Origin: Flavobacterium sp.
Lineage (GTDB): Bacteria > Bacteroidota > Bacteroidia > Flavobacteriales > Flavobacteriaceae
Direction: 5' to 3'
DNA length: 64,000 nt
NCBI GenBank assembly: GCA_029946065.1
Contig: JAQSDU010000018.1
Location: 1-64,000, forward strand
The position numbers and the translations under genes are program-made. Each line of letters starts with the position of its first letter. The stretch's first letter is position 1. Below the pieces are notes generated by a model. The model had not been told where the DNA came from. It searched no databases and worked only from the letters and a program-made list of their open reading frames with translations. Of the stretch, positions 45,384 through 53,395 are shown one piece after another.

Positions 45384-46931
45384 TTAAACCTTCGCTTTTA
45401 ACAACCAATTCTTCATCGAAACTTCACTTTCAATAATGTTCTTCAAATCTGAAATGGCAACACGATCTTGTTTCATTGAATCACGGTGGCGGATGGTCAC
45501 AGTTTGATCCTCCAAAGTTTGGTGATCCACAGTAATACAAAATGGTGTTCCAAGCGCATCTTGTCTTCTGTAACGCCTTCCGACAGCGTCTTTTTCGTCA
45601 TAAGCCATGTTGAAATCCCATTTCAGGTCTTCGATGATACTTCTTGCGATTTCCGGCAAACCGTCTTTTTTCACCAATGGCAAAACGGCTGCTTTTGTTG
45701 GTGCTAACACCGATGGCAATTGCAAAACCGTACGTGTCGAGCCGTCTTCCAACGTTTCTTCTTTCAAAGAATTCGAAAAAACTGCCAAAAACATCCTGTC
45801 TAAACCGACAGAAGTTTCAACAACATAAGGCGTATAATTTTTATTTTCTTCAGTATCGAAATACTGCATTTTCTTGCCTGAGAATTCTTCGTGCGCTTTT
45901 AAATCGAAATCGGTTCTAGAGTGTATGCCTTCTAATTCCTTAAATCCGAACGGAAAATTGAACTCGATATCCGCTGCGGCGTTAGCATAGTGCGCCAATT
46001 TTTCGTGGTCGTGGAAACGGTAATTTTCCCTTCCAAGTCCGAGTGACAAATGCCAGTTCAAACGAGTCGTTTTCCAGTATTCGTACCATTTCATCTCTTC
46101 TCCAGGTTTCACGAAAAACTGCATTTCCATCTGTTCAAATTCGCGCATACGGAAAATAAACTGTCGTGCTACGATTTCGTTACGGAACGCTTTCCCGGTT
46201 TGTGCTATACCGAACGGGATTTTCATCCTTCCGGATTTTTGTACATTGAGAAAATTCACAAAAATCCCCTGTGCCGTTTCCGGACGCAAATATAAATCCA
46301 TAGCGCTATCCGCGGAAGCACCTAATTTTGTTCCGAACATTAAGTTGAATTGACGCACTTCCGTCCAGTTTCTTGAACCGGTATCCGGATCGGCGATTTC
46401 GAGCTCTTCGATCAGTGCTTTCACATCTTCGAGATCGCCTGAACCTAATGAACGCCCCATTCGTTCAAGGATTTCCCTATTTTTAGCAAGGTATTCCATC
46501 ACACGCGGATTCGTGGTTGTATATTGTTCGCGGTCAAAAGAATCTCCGAAACGGGCTGCTGCTTTTTCGATTTCCTTTTCGGCTTTCTGAAAAAGCTTTT
46601 CCGCATAATCCTCGATGAGCACATCGGCACGGTATCTTTTTTTAGAATCTTTGTTATCAATCAGCGGGTCGTTAAAAGCGTCAACGTGTCCTGAAGCCTT
46701 CCAAGTTGTTGGATGCATCAAGATCGCCGCGTCGAGGCCAACGATATTTTCGTGCATTTGCACCATCGATTTCCACCAATATTCCCTGATGTTTTTCTTT
46801 AATTCCACTCCGTTCTGGGCGTAGTCGTATACTGCGCTCAGACCATCGTATATTTCGCTCGACGGAAAAATATATCCGTATTCTTTTGCATGCGAAACTA
46901 CATTCTTAAATAAATCTTCCTGTTTTGCCAT
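45384..46931 (-). CDS. glyS: Glycine--tRNA ligase
   Basis: A 515-residue class II synthetase of the alpha2 (single-chain) type, not the alpha2beta2 type. It has the N-terminal GYIFPSSEIYDGLSAVYDYAQNG, the motif-2 region FRNEIVARQFIFRMREFEQMEMQFF, SRTDFDLKAH, and the C-terminal anticodon-binding domain (RRYRRQDALGTPFC, VTIRHRDSMKQDR). It charges tRNA-Gly. A TATTTTTG box at 46939-46946 lies just upstream. Confidence 0.95.
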   Translation of the reverse strand: MAKQEDLFKNVVSHAKEYGYIFPSSEIYDGLSAVYDYAQNGVELKKNIREYWWKSMVQMHENIVGLDAAILMHPTTWKASGHVDAFNDPLIDNKDSKKRYRADVLIEDYAEKLFQKAEKEIEKAAARFGDSFDREQYTTTNPRVMEYLAKNREILERMGRSLGSGDLEDVKALIEELEIADPDTGSRNWTEVRQFNLMFGTKLGASADSAMDLYLRPETAQGIFVNFLNVQKSGRMKIPFGIAQTGKAFRNEIVARQFIFRMREFEQMEMQFFVKPGEEMKWYEYWKTTRLNWHLSLGLGRENYRFHDHEKLAHYANAAADIEFNFPFGFKELEGIHSRTDFDLKAHEEFSGKKMQYFDTEENKNYTPYVVETSVGLDRMFLAVFSNSLKEETLEDGSTRTVLQLPSVLAPTKAAVLPLVKKDGLPEIARSIIEDLKWDFNMAYDEKDAVGRRYRRQDALGTPFCITVDHQTLEDQTVTIRHRDSMKQDRVAISDLKNIIESEVSMKNWLLKAKV

Positions 46932-46938
46932 AGTGGTG

Positions 46939-46946
46939 CAAAAATA
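46939..46946 (-). promoter_or_regulatory. Candidate -7 box (TATTTTTG) for glyS
   Basis: On the minus strand an exact TAnnTTTG match lies seven bases before the glyS start codon at 46931, which implies an almost leaderless mRNA. No -33 TTG at normal spacing was found. Confidence 0.4.
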
Positions 46947-47106
46947 AAAGTTTTTCTTAATAATTCACTACTCGTGGCGATAAATGGTTGGTGCTGAATT
47001 AGGAAAATATACGGTTTTCCCATAATGAACTGAATTTTGGGTTGCTTAATTTTGAAATGCTCCCAAAGTGATTCTCTAAATCTTTAACCCCGAAGCGCCG
47101 GGATTC

Positions 47107-47146
47107 GCGCCTTTGCGAGCAAAACATTTATCTCTCGTAAAGGCGC
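47107..47146. repeat. Inverted repeat upstream of comF
   Basis: Arms GCGCCTTTGCGAG (47107-47119) and CTCGTAAAGGCGC (47134-47146) pair over 12 of 13 positions, 20 bases before the comF start. It shares words with the recJ and glyS hairpins. In this position it could mask or regulate comF translation, or simply be a dispersed repeat. A TAATTTTG box lies further upstream at 47047-47054; the rest of the 235-base spacer shows nothing. Confidence 0.6.
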
Positions 47147-47166
47147 AAAGTAAATAAATCGAAATT

Positions 47167-47850
47167 ATGCTCAAAAACCTCATCAACCTATTTTTTCCGA
47201 AAGTCTGCTCCGGTTGCCAAGCACTTTTGCTCGGCAATGAAAATGTAATTTGCACAGACTGCCGACACGAAATTCCGCTGACCATGTTTCATTTAAACCC
47301 GGAAAACGAGAGCTTTAAGAAATTTTACGGGCGCATTCCGGTTGCCTTTGTTTCGGCGATGTTGTTTTATCACAAGAAAGGCATCGTGCAAAGCCTCATC
47401 CACAGCCTGAAATACAAAGGTAAACAAGAAATTGGCACCATTTTAGGCGCATGGTACGCAGAAGATTTAGCCGAAATTGAAATCTTCAAAAGCATTGATT
47501 TTATTATTCCGGTACCGTTACACAAAAAACGATTAAAAGAACGCGGTTACAATCAGGTTGATGCTTTCGGAATGGCACTTTCGCGGAAACTTGATATTCC
47601 ATTCAATGATAAAATTCTGATGAAAAGTGTTTATTCCAAAACACAATCGAAGAAAAATTTTCAGGAACGCACGAGTATGAAAGAACGTGATTTTGATGTT
47701 GTTTTCGACCAAAGCGACCAAGGCAAACATTTCTTGTTGATTGATGACGTATTGACAACAGGAACTACCCTAGAAAACTGTACACGGGCCTTGCTGAAAA
47801 TCCCAAATGCAAAAATCAGTATTGTAGCGATTGCAATGTCTCATGCTTAA
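47167..47850 (+). CDS. comF: ComF family phosphoribosyltransferase-like protein
   Basis: A 227-residue ComF homologue. The N-terminal zinc-finger cysteines are C14, C17, C29 and C32 (VCSGCQ, ICTDCR). The central SLKYKGKQEIG and PVPLHKKRLKERGYNQVD are typical, and the PRPP-binding motif FLLIDDVLTTGTTLENC is near the C-terminus. ComF proteins support DNA uptake for natural transformation or related single-strand processing. It is a single gene between glyS (divergent) and an Ig-like lipoprotein 72 bases downstream. Confidence 0.92.
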   Translation: MLKNLINLFFPKVCSGCQALLLGNENVICTDCRHEIPLTMFHLNPENESFKKFYGRIPVAFVSAMLFYHKKGIVQSLIHSLKYKGKQEIGTILGAWYAEDLAEIEIFKSIDFIIPVPLHKKRLKERGYNQVDAFGMALSRKLDIPFNDKILMKSVYSKTQSKKNFQERTSMKERDFDVVFDQSDQGKHFLLIDDVLTTGTTLENCTRALLKIPNAKISIVAIAMSHA

Positions 47851-47922
47851 TCTATAATTTTCTTAAAACATTTCGTTTCCACTAAATATAATTGTTATTT
47901 TGTGGGGTAAAAATCAAGTTTC

Positions 47923-49518
47923 ATGTTGAAAGCCACTTTTCGTGCTGTTTTAATCCTTTTTGCTATTTTTCTGATCGGCTGCGCCAAAAGAGGCAACATT
48001 ACCGGCGGTGCAAAAGACACCCTCGCACCTGTGCTTGAAATGAGTACACCCAAGAATTTCAGTACGGAATTTAAAGGAAATGAAGTGAAATTATATTTTG
48101 ACGAATATGTCAAAATCAAAGATGTGAACAAACAGCTCGTAGTTTCGCCACCAATGAATACGGCACCGGAAATTTCTCCGACCAACGCGAGCAAAATCAT
48201 TACCATTAAAATCAAAGATACTTTACAACCTAATACGACTTACAGCTTTAATTTTGGGCAAAGTATTCAGGATAATAACGAGTCGAATCCGTATTCGCAG
48301 TTCAAATATGTGTTTTCTACGGGCAGTTACATCGATTCACTTTCGATTGAAGGTTCTGTAAAAGATGCGCTCGAAAAAGAAACAGACAATTTTGTAAAAG
48401 TGATGTTGTATGAAATGAACGACACTTATACCGATTCTATTGTTTATAAGGAAAAACCACGTTATGTGACCAATACGTTGGACAGCGTCACTACATGGAA
48501 AATTGAAAATATCCGTGCCGGAAAATACCTTTTGGTGGCTTTAAAAGATGAAAATAACAATTATAAATTCAACCCGAAAGGCGATAAAATTGGTTTTTAT
48601 ACCACGCCAGTTGAAATTCCAACAACAGCAAAATACGAACTGAAACTTTTTGCTGAAAAAGGCGGATTCAAAGCAGTAAAACCTTATCAGGCTTCAGCAA
48701 ATCGCGTTGTGGTTGGTTATGAAGGAGATCCGTCAAAAGCGAAATTTGAAGTAAAAAATGGCACCGACATTTTGCAGACCATTGTCACGCAATTTCCCGA
48801 TAAAGATTCTGTTCAAGTTTGGTACAAGCCGATAAAAACGGACTCGTTAAAAATTTCGGTAACCAAAGATTTATACAGTAAAGAATTTACCTATAAGACC
48901 AAAAACCAAAAGAAAGATTCGCTGAGTATTTCGGGTGCAAACGGGATTTTGCATTTTCGGGAATTGTTTTCGCTAAAATCATCTACGCCGATTGTCACGA
49001 TTGATCCTACAAAAATTAGTATTAGATCTAAGGATTCTTCGGCGGTTGCCTATACAACAGATTACGACGAATTCAATCAAAAGCTGAATTTCAATTTTAA
49101 AAAAGAGCCACTCGAGAAATACACCATCCGTTTAATGCCAGGTGCTTTGACCGATTTGATGGAGCAAAGTAACGATACGCTAACCTATAAACTCAGTACC
49201 AGAAACACTTCTGAATATGGCAATTTAAGGCTTACACTCAAAAACACAAAACAATTCCCCGTTATCGTTGAACTCACAGATGAAAAAGGAAAAATATTAG
49301 CGACTGAATACGCGGAAACGGAACCTATAGTAAATTTTGAAGGACTTGAGCCGAATAAATTCTACGTCAGGATTATTTATGACACCAATAAAAACGGGCA
49401 GTGGGACAGCGGCGATTTTCTAGAAAAACGGCAAGCGGAAGAGGTCATTTATTTTCCGAAACCACTCGATGTTCACAACAATTGGGATGTTGATGAAACT
49501 TTTGATTTAGGAGGCTAG
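47923..49518 (+). CDS. Ig-like (SbsA-type) domain lipoprotein
   Basis: A 531-residue lipoprotein with lipobox IFLIGCAK (Cys near residue 20). The N-terminal ITGGAKDTLAPVLEMSTP and FDEYVKIKDVNKQLVVSPP match the Bacterial-Ig-like Big_5 (SbsA) domain common in Bacteroidota. Longer beta-rich regions follow, ending in a Ca-type loop DTNKNGQWDSGDFL. The family is widespread in the phylum without a firm function. It ends 21 bases before the stop of the convergent nitrilase gene. Confidence 0.85.
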   Translation: MLKATFRAVLILFAIFLIGCAKRGNITGGAKDTLAPVLEMSTPKNFSTEFKGNEVKLYFDEYVKIKDVNKQLVVSPPMNTAPEISPTNASKIITIKIKDTLQPNTTYSFNFGQSIQDNNESNPYSQFKYVFSTGSYIDSLSIEGSVKDALEKETDNFVKVMLYEMNDTYTDSIVYKEKPRYVTNTLDSVTTWKIENIRAGKYLLVALKDENNNYKFNPKGDKIGFYTTPVEIPTTAKYELKLFAEKGGFKAVKPYQASANRVVVGYEGDPSKAKFEVKNGTDILQTIVTQFPDKDSVQVWYKPIKTDSLKISVTKDLYSKEFTYKTKNQKKDSLSISGANGILHFRELFSLKSSTPIVTIDPTKISIRSKDSSAVAYTTDYDEFNQKLNFNFKKEPLEKYTIRLMPGALTDLMEQSNDTLTYKLSTRNTSEYGNLRLTLKNTKQFPVIVELTDEKGKILATEYAETEPIVNFEGLEPNKFYVRIIYDTNKNGQWDSGDFLEKRQAEEVIYFPKPLDVHNNWDVDETFDLGG

Positions 49519-49539
49519 TCAAGTTCCTGGATTGGGGAC

Positions 49540-50316
49540 TTAGGAATTAAGATTTAAGATTTCAAAACGATCACGATCTTCTAAAAAAGGTAACTTTCGG
49601 CGGGTTTCAAGCATTTCTTCCTTTGTAATTTCGGCGATGAAAACACCCTCGTTTTCTGTTGGAATGATTATTTCATTACCCATAAAATCTATTATCTGGG
49701 AATGGCCTACATAGTCAAGATAGTTGCTGTCATTTCCAATTCGGTTAACACCAACAACAAAACACATATTTTCTACAGCGCGTGCTTTCAATAATATATC
49801 CCAAGCATTCACACGCGGTTTTGGCCAGTTGGCGGTATAAATCAACAAATCGAATTGGTCTGTATTTCTTGAAAAAACGGGAAACCGTAAATCGTAGCAA
49901 ATAAGCGGACAGATTTTAAATCCGTTGTAATCAATCAACAATCGGGTTTCGCCTTTTTTATAGATTTTGTCTTCTCCAGCGAGTGAAAACAAATGTCTTT
50001 TGTCATAATATTGCACTTCTCCTGACGGAAAAACAAACAAAAATCGGTTGCAAAAATGACTATTTTCTTTTATGATTACGCTGCCGCAGATGGCAAAATT
50101 CCCTTTAACGGCAACCAATTTCATCCAAGATACAGTGGCACCTTTCATCGTTTCAGCACAATTTTCCGGTTGCATCGAAAACCCTGTGGAGAACATTTCC
50201 GGCAATACAATCAAATCTACTTTCTCTGAAATTGAATTGATTTTTATTTCGAAATTATTGCAATTCGCAACGGCATCTTCCCATTGCAAAACGGTCTGAA
50301 TTAAGGCAATTTTCAT
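49540..50316 (-). CDS. Nitrilase-superfamily amidohydrolase (omega-amidase-like)
   Basis: A 258-residue C-N hydrolase starting at the ATG at 50316 (MKIALIQTVLQWED). The Glu-Lys-Cys triad is present: E40 in LPEMFSTGF, K106 in YYDKRHLF and C140 in ICYDLRFP. The pattern is closest to the YafV/Nit2 group, which hydrolyses alpha-ketoglutaramate-type omega-amides (repair of transamination side products). The start is two bases after the GH92 stop, so the genes are probably co-transcribed; an upstream extension would overlap GH92 and is rejected. Confidence 0.9.
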   Translation of the reverse strand: MKIALIQTVLQWEDAVANCNNFEIKINSISEKVDLIVLPEMFSTGFSMQPENCAETMKGATVSWMKLVAVKGNFAICGSVIIKENSHFCNRFLFVFPSGEVQYYDKRHLFSLAGEDKIYKKGETRLLIDYNGFKICPLICYDLRFPVFSRNTDQFDLLIYTANWPKPRVNAWDILLKARAVENMCFVVGVNRIGNDSNYLDYVGHSQIIDFMGNEIIIPTENEGVFIAEITKEEMLETRRKLPFLEDRDRFEILNLNS

Positions 50317-50318
50317 AG

Positions 50319-53102
50319 TTATTTGATGGTTATTTCGTCGATAAAAATAAACGCATCGCCGCCGAAACCTTGGTGCCATTCCGGTAAAGCGCCGTAATTG
50401 TAGGCTTTGACTTTGATGAATTTAGCATTTATCGAATTGATTTCCGCTTTAAAATTGACGATTTTTGTGTCTGAAATATGTGCATCCAGCGTGTTTTCAA
50501 TAGTTTTTGCTAAAGTAAAATTGAGATTGTCTGTAGAGGTGTAAAATTCAACTTTTGTTGGCATTAAAATCCACGCTCTTGAATCCTGTAGGAAATTGGC
50601 AGAAATTTCACTTACCTTCTGTTCTTTTTGCAAGTCGATTGTCGCTTCAAAATCCTGGCTTTGGTAGCCTTGCCAGTCGCCTTTGCGCCAGTTTTCTGAG
50701 CCAAAAATACCGTCAATCAAGCCATCTGGCCCGCCGGCATTGTATTGTCGGTTGTATTTTGATTTGATGTCGATGGTGTAATTGTTGGGTTTTTTGAAGA
50801 ATGTGGCGGAGATGGTGTCGCTAGATTTTCCATAGCCGTCGTTGGAATAAAACGAAACCTTTGATGTTTTATCTAAAACAACTTCATCTTTAAAAAGGCG
50901 GAACTTACTTTCATTAACACTGTAAAAAATTTCTGTTGCTTTGAGCGCAGATGAAAATTTAATTGCCATTTTATCTTTGAATGATTTACTTTCGGCATTG
51001 ATAACAGGAACTATTGGAAGATTCATGAAACTTTGCTCTTTTGCTTTTGCTAAAACTTCTTTCAAATAACCTTTCATTCCTTTTTTGGTGATGGTAAGCT
51101 TTTCTTTATTTTCAAAATGGACCTTCACTTCATCAAAATATGGAGATGTTTTGCTCCATTCACCACTTCCTGGAGTAACGGCATAAATTCCCATCGCGCT
51201 TAAAACATACCAAGCGCTCATTTGCCCGCAATCTTCGTTTCCAATAAGTCCGTCCGGTGCATTTTTATAAAAATTATCGAGAATGAAGTGTACTCTTTCA
51301 GTTGTTTTTTCAGGTTTCCCTACAAAATTATACAAATATGCCATGTGGTGAGAAGGTTCGTTCCCATGCGCATATTGTCCAATCAGACCAGTAATATCAA
51401 CTTGTTCACGACCAGTTGTAGCAGAAGGCGCAGCAAACATTTCGTCCAGTTTGGCCTCAAATTTTTCCTTTCCGCCATAAGCTTTAATCATTCCCGGAAT
51501 GTCTTGTGGCACAAAAAACGAATACTGCCATGAATTACCTTCTGTGAAATTATTGCTTACTTCACGCGGGTCGAAAGGTTTTTCCCAACCGCCGTTTTTC
51601 TTTGGGCGCATGAATCCCGCATTCCAATCGAAGATGTTTTTCCAGTTTTGGGAACGCGCAATAAAATACTTATAGTCGTCGTCTTTATGCAACAGATCCG
51701 CCATTCGTGCGATACACCAATCGTCATAAGCATATTCGAGTGTTTTGGAAACACTTTCGTGTTCATCATCGATAGCAATGAAGCCATTTTTCTTGTAAGC
51801 ATCTAGTCCAAGATGATCAAGCATGGCGCTGTGTTTTGCGGCTTCGAATGCTTTTTCGTAATCAAATCCGGTAATGCCTTTCGCCATCGCATCGGCAATA
51901 ACCGAAACGGAATGATAGCCAATCATGCAATCCGTTTCATTAGAGGCGAGTTCCCAAACCGGCAATCGTCCGCCTTGTTCGTATTGCTTGATGAACGTAT
52001 TGATGAAATCGGAAGTACGTTTTTTTTCAATCAAAGTGTACAATGGATGCGCCGCCCGAAACGTGTCCCAAAGCGAGAAAACCGAATAATAATCAAACCC
52101 TTCTGCGGTATGAATTTCGTTGTCACGCCCACGGTATTTGCCGTCGAGATCTTGTGCAATGTTGGGTTGCATCATCGTGTGGTAGAGTGCGGTGTAAAAA
52201 ACAGCGTTTTTGTCTTTGTCGTTGCAAGTAATTTCTATTTTGGACAGTTCTTTGTTCCAAGCGGTAGCTGCTGCTTTTTTGACTTTTTCAAAATCCCAGT
52301 CTTTGATTTCTGAGCTGTTTAGGTTGGCACCTTCAAAACTTGTTGGAGAAAGTGCCACTTTAATAAGAATTTTATCGCCTTTTTTGACTTGTTTAGAAAA
52401 ACTAATGGCGAGTAAACTCCCAGCAAATTGTTTGTCGGTAGTTTTTGCCGGTGCAAAAGCATTGTTGTTCACTTTTGTAATGGTCATTGGTACGCTGAAT
52501 TCGATTCTGGCATACACATATTGGTCGCGTGCCCAGGCTTCGCTTTCGCGCAGGACTTCGATGGTTTTATCATCGATGATGCGGACATTTCCCATCAACA
52601 ATTTATCGCGATGGTTTAGATCTAGGATGATATTGGCCTGTCCCGATTTGGCGAAAGTGTATTGGTGGAAACCGACTCTTGTTGAAGCTGTTAACGCCAC
52701 ATCAATATTGTCTTTGTCTAATTTTACGGCATAAAATCCGGCGGAAGCTTTTTCGTTGGTATGCGAAAATGTTGATGCGTACGATTTGTTGTCCAAATTC
52801 GGCTCGCCCATTGTTGGCATCAGCATGATATCGCCGAAGTCGGAAACGCCTATTCCGTTTAAATGCGTATGTGAAAATCCGTAGATGACATTGTCGGAAT
52901 AATGATAGCCGGAACATCCGTCCCAGCTGCCGTCGATTCTTGTATCTGGGGATAATTGCACCATTCCGAATGGCAAGGTTGCCCCTGGAAAAGTATGTCC
53001 GTGACCGCCGGTTCCTATAAATGGATTGACGTATTTGGAATAATTTTGGGAGAAAATTGCGGTCGAAAGGAACAGCAAAAGCAGTGAAAATAAATATTTC
53101 AT
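50319..53102 (-). CDS. GH92 family alpha-mannosidase with C-terminal F5/8-type C domain
   Basis: A 927-residue exported enzyme; GH92 members are calcium-dependent exo-alpha-1,2-mannosidases acting on N-glycans or mannans. The start is the ATG at 53102, opening a signal peptide (MKYLFSLLLLFLSTAIFSQ). Family motifs are VNPFIGTGGHGHTFPGATLPFGMVQLSPD (conserved N-terminal), GYHYSDNVIYGFSHTHLNG, HGNEPSHHMAYLYN, and the catalytic-region GNEDCGQMSAWYV. After about 760 come a chitobiase-like Ig segment and a discoidin-type (F5/8 C) domain near the end. No SusC/SusD genes lie nearby. A TATATTTG box is at 53121-53128. Confidence 0.93.
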   Translation of the reverse strand: MKYLFSLLLLFLSTAIFSQNYSKYVNPFIGTGGHGHTFPGATLPFGMVQLSPDTRIDGSWDGCSGYHYSDNVIYGFSHTHLNGIGVSDFGDIMLMPTMGEPNLDNKSYASTFSHTNEKASAGFYAVKLDKDNIDVALTASTRVGFHQYTFAKSGQANIILDLNHRDKLLMGNVRIIDDKTIEVLRESEAWARDQYVYARIEFSVPMTITKVNNNAFAPAKTTDKQFAGSLLAISFSKQVKKGDKILIKVALSPTSFEGANLNSSEIKDWDFEKVKKAAATAWNKELSKIEITCNDKDKNAVFYTALYHTMMQPNIAQDLDGKYRGRDNEIHTAEGFDYYSVFSLWDTFRAAHPLYTLIEKKRTSDFINTFIKQYEQGGRLPVWELASNETDCMIGYHSVSVIADAMAKGITGFDYEKAFEAAKHSAMLDHLGLDAYKKNGFIAIDDEHESVSKTLEYAYDDWCIARMADLLHKDDDYKYFIARSQNWKNIFDWNAGFMRPKKNGGWEKPFDPREVSNNFTEGNSWQYSFFVPQDIPGMIKAYGGKEKFEAKLDEMFAAPSATTGREQVDITGLIGQYAHGNEPSHHMAYLYNFVGKPEKTTERVHFILDNFYKNAPDGLIGNEDCGQMSAWYVLSAMGIYAVTPGSGEWSKTSPYFDEVKVHFENKEKLTITKKGMKGYLKEVLAKAKEQSFMNLPIVPVINAESKSFKDKMAIKFSSALKATEIFYSVNESKFRLFKDEVVLDKTSKVSFYSNDGYGKSSDTISATFFKKPNNYTIDIKSKYNRQYNAGGPDGLIDGIFGSENWRKGDWQGYQSQDFEATIDLQKEQKVSEISANFLQDSRAWILMPTKVEFYTSTDNLNFTLAKTIENTLDAHISDTKIVNFKAEINSINAKFIKVKAYNYGALPEWHQGFGGDAFIFIDEITIK

Positions 53103-53120
53103 TGTAGTTGATTTGTTTTT

Positions 53121-53128
53121 CAAATATA
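53121..53128 (-). promoter_or_regulatory. Candidate -7 box (TATATTTG) for GH92
   Basis: On the minus strand an exact TAnnTTTG match lies 18 bases before the GH92 start at 53102. No -33 TTG at normal spacing. Confidence 0.35.
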
Positions 53129-53179
53129 GGAAAAGTTTACGGCTTACTGTCTGTTGAAGCCGATCGCTTTTGTTGACGA

Positions 53180-53275
53180 AATCCTTATGCGTTAGGGATA
53201 GAGGCGGTATCCTTTTTGCTCCTTCTTTAGGAGCGAAAAGATATAGCCGAAAGCCCGACCCGCAGGGAAACGCCC
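53180..53275. ncRNA. Candidate structured RNA (possibly Flavo-1-like)
   Basis: A GC-richer island in an AT-rich 293-base spacer between divergent genes. On the + strand a long stem forms: GGC...TATC (53204-53211 region) pairs with GATA...GCC (53240-53248), enclosing an 11-bp hairpin (TTTTTGCTCCT / AGGAGCGAAAA, one G-U). Flanks add short stems (ATCC/GGAT, CCC/GGG). I recall this GCGGTATCC...GATATAG pattern as a common conserved intergenic element in Flavobacteria and think it may be the Flavo-1 motif, but the name and strand are uncertain. A short CGGCTT/AAGCCG hairpin lies at 53138-53160. Confidence 0.5.
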
Positions 53276-53395
53276 AAAAATAAAAATATAAGGGTTTTCC
53301 CTGTGTTTTCAAAAACATGGAATGCACAGTTTTTTAAGGAATTGGTTTTTAGGAATTTAGTATTCTGAAAAATCAACTTATAAAACATCTTTATC

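Noticed and set aside
41852..53102. A polysaccharide utilisation locus around the GH2-GH53 and GH92 genes.
   Set aside because: No SusC-like receptor, SusD-like lipoprotein or hybrid regulator lies between or beside them; housekeeping genes separate them.
53103..53327. A 75-residue N-terminal extension of the GH92 protein.
   Set aside because: It runs through the structured RNA island and would bury a clean signal peptide that begins at 53102.
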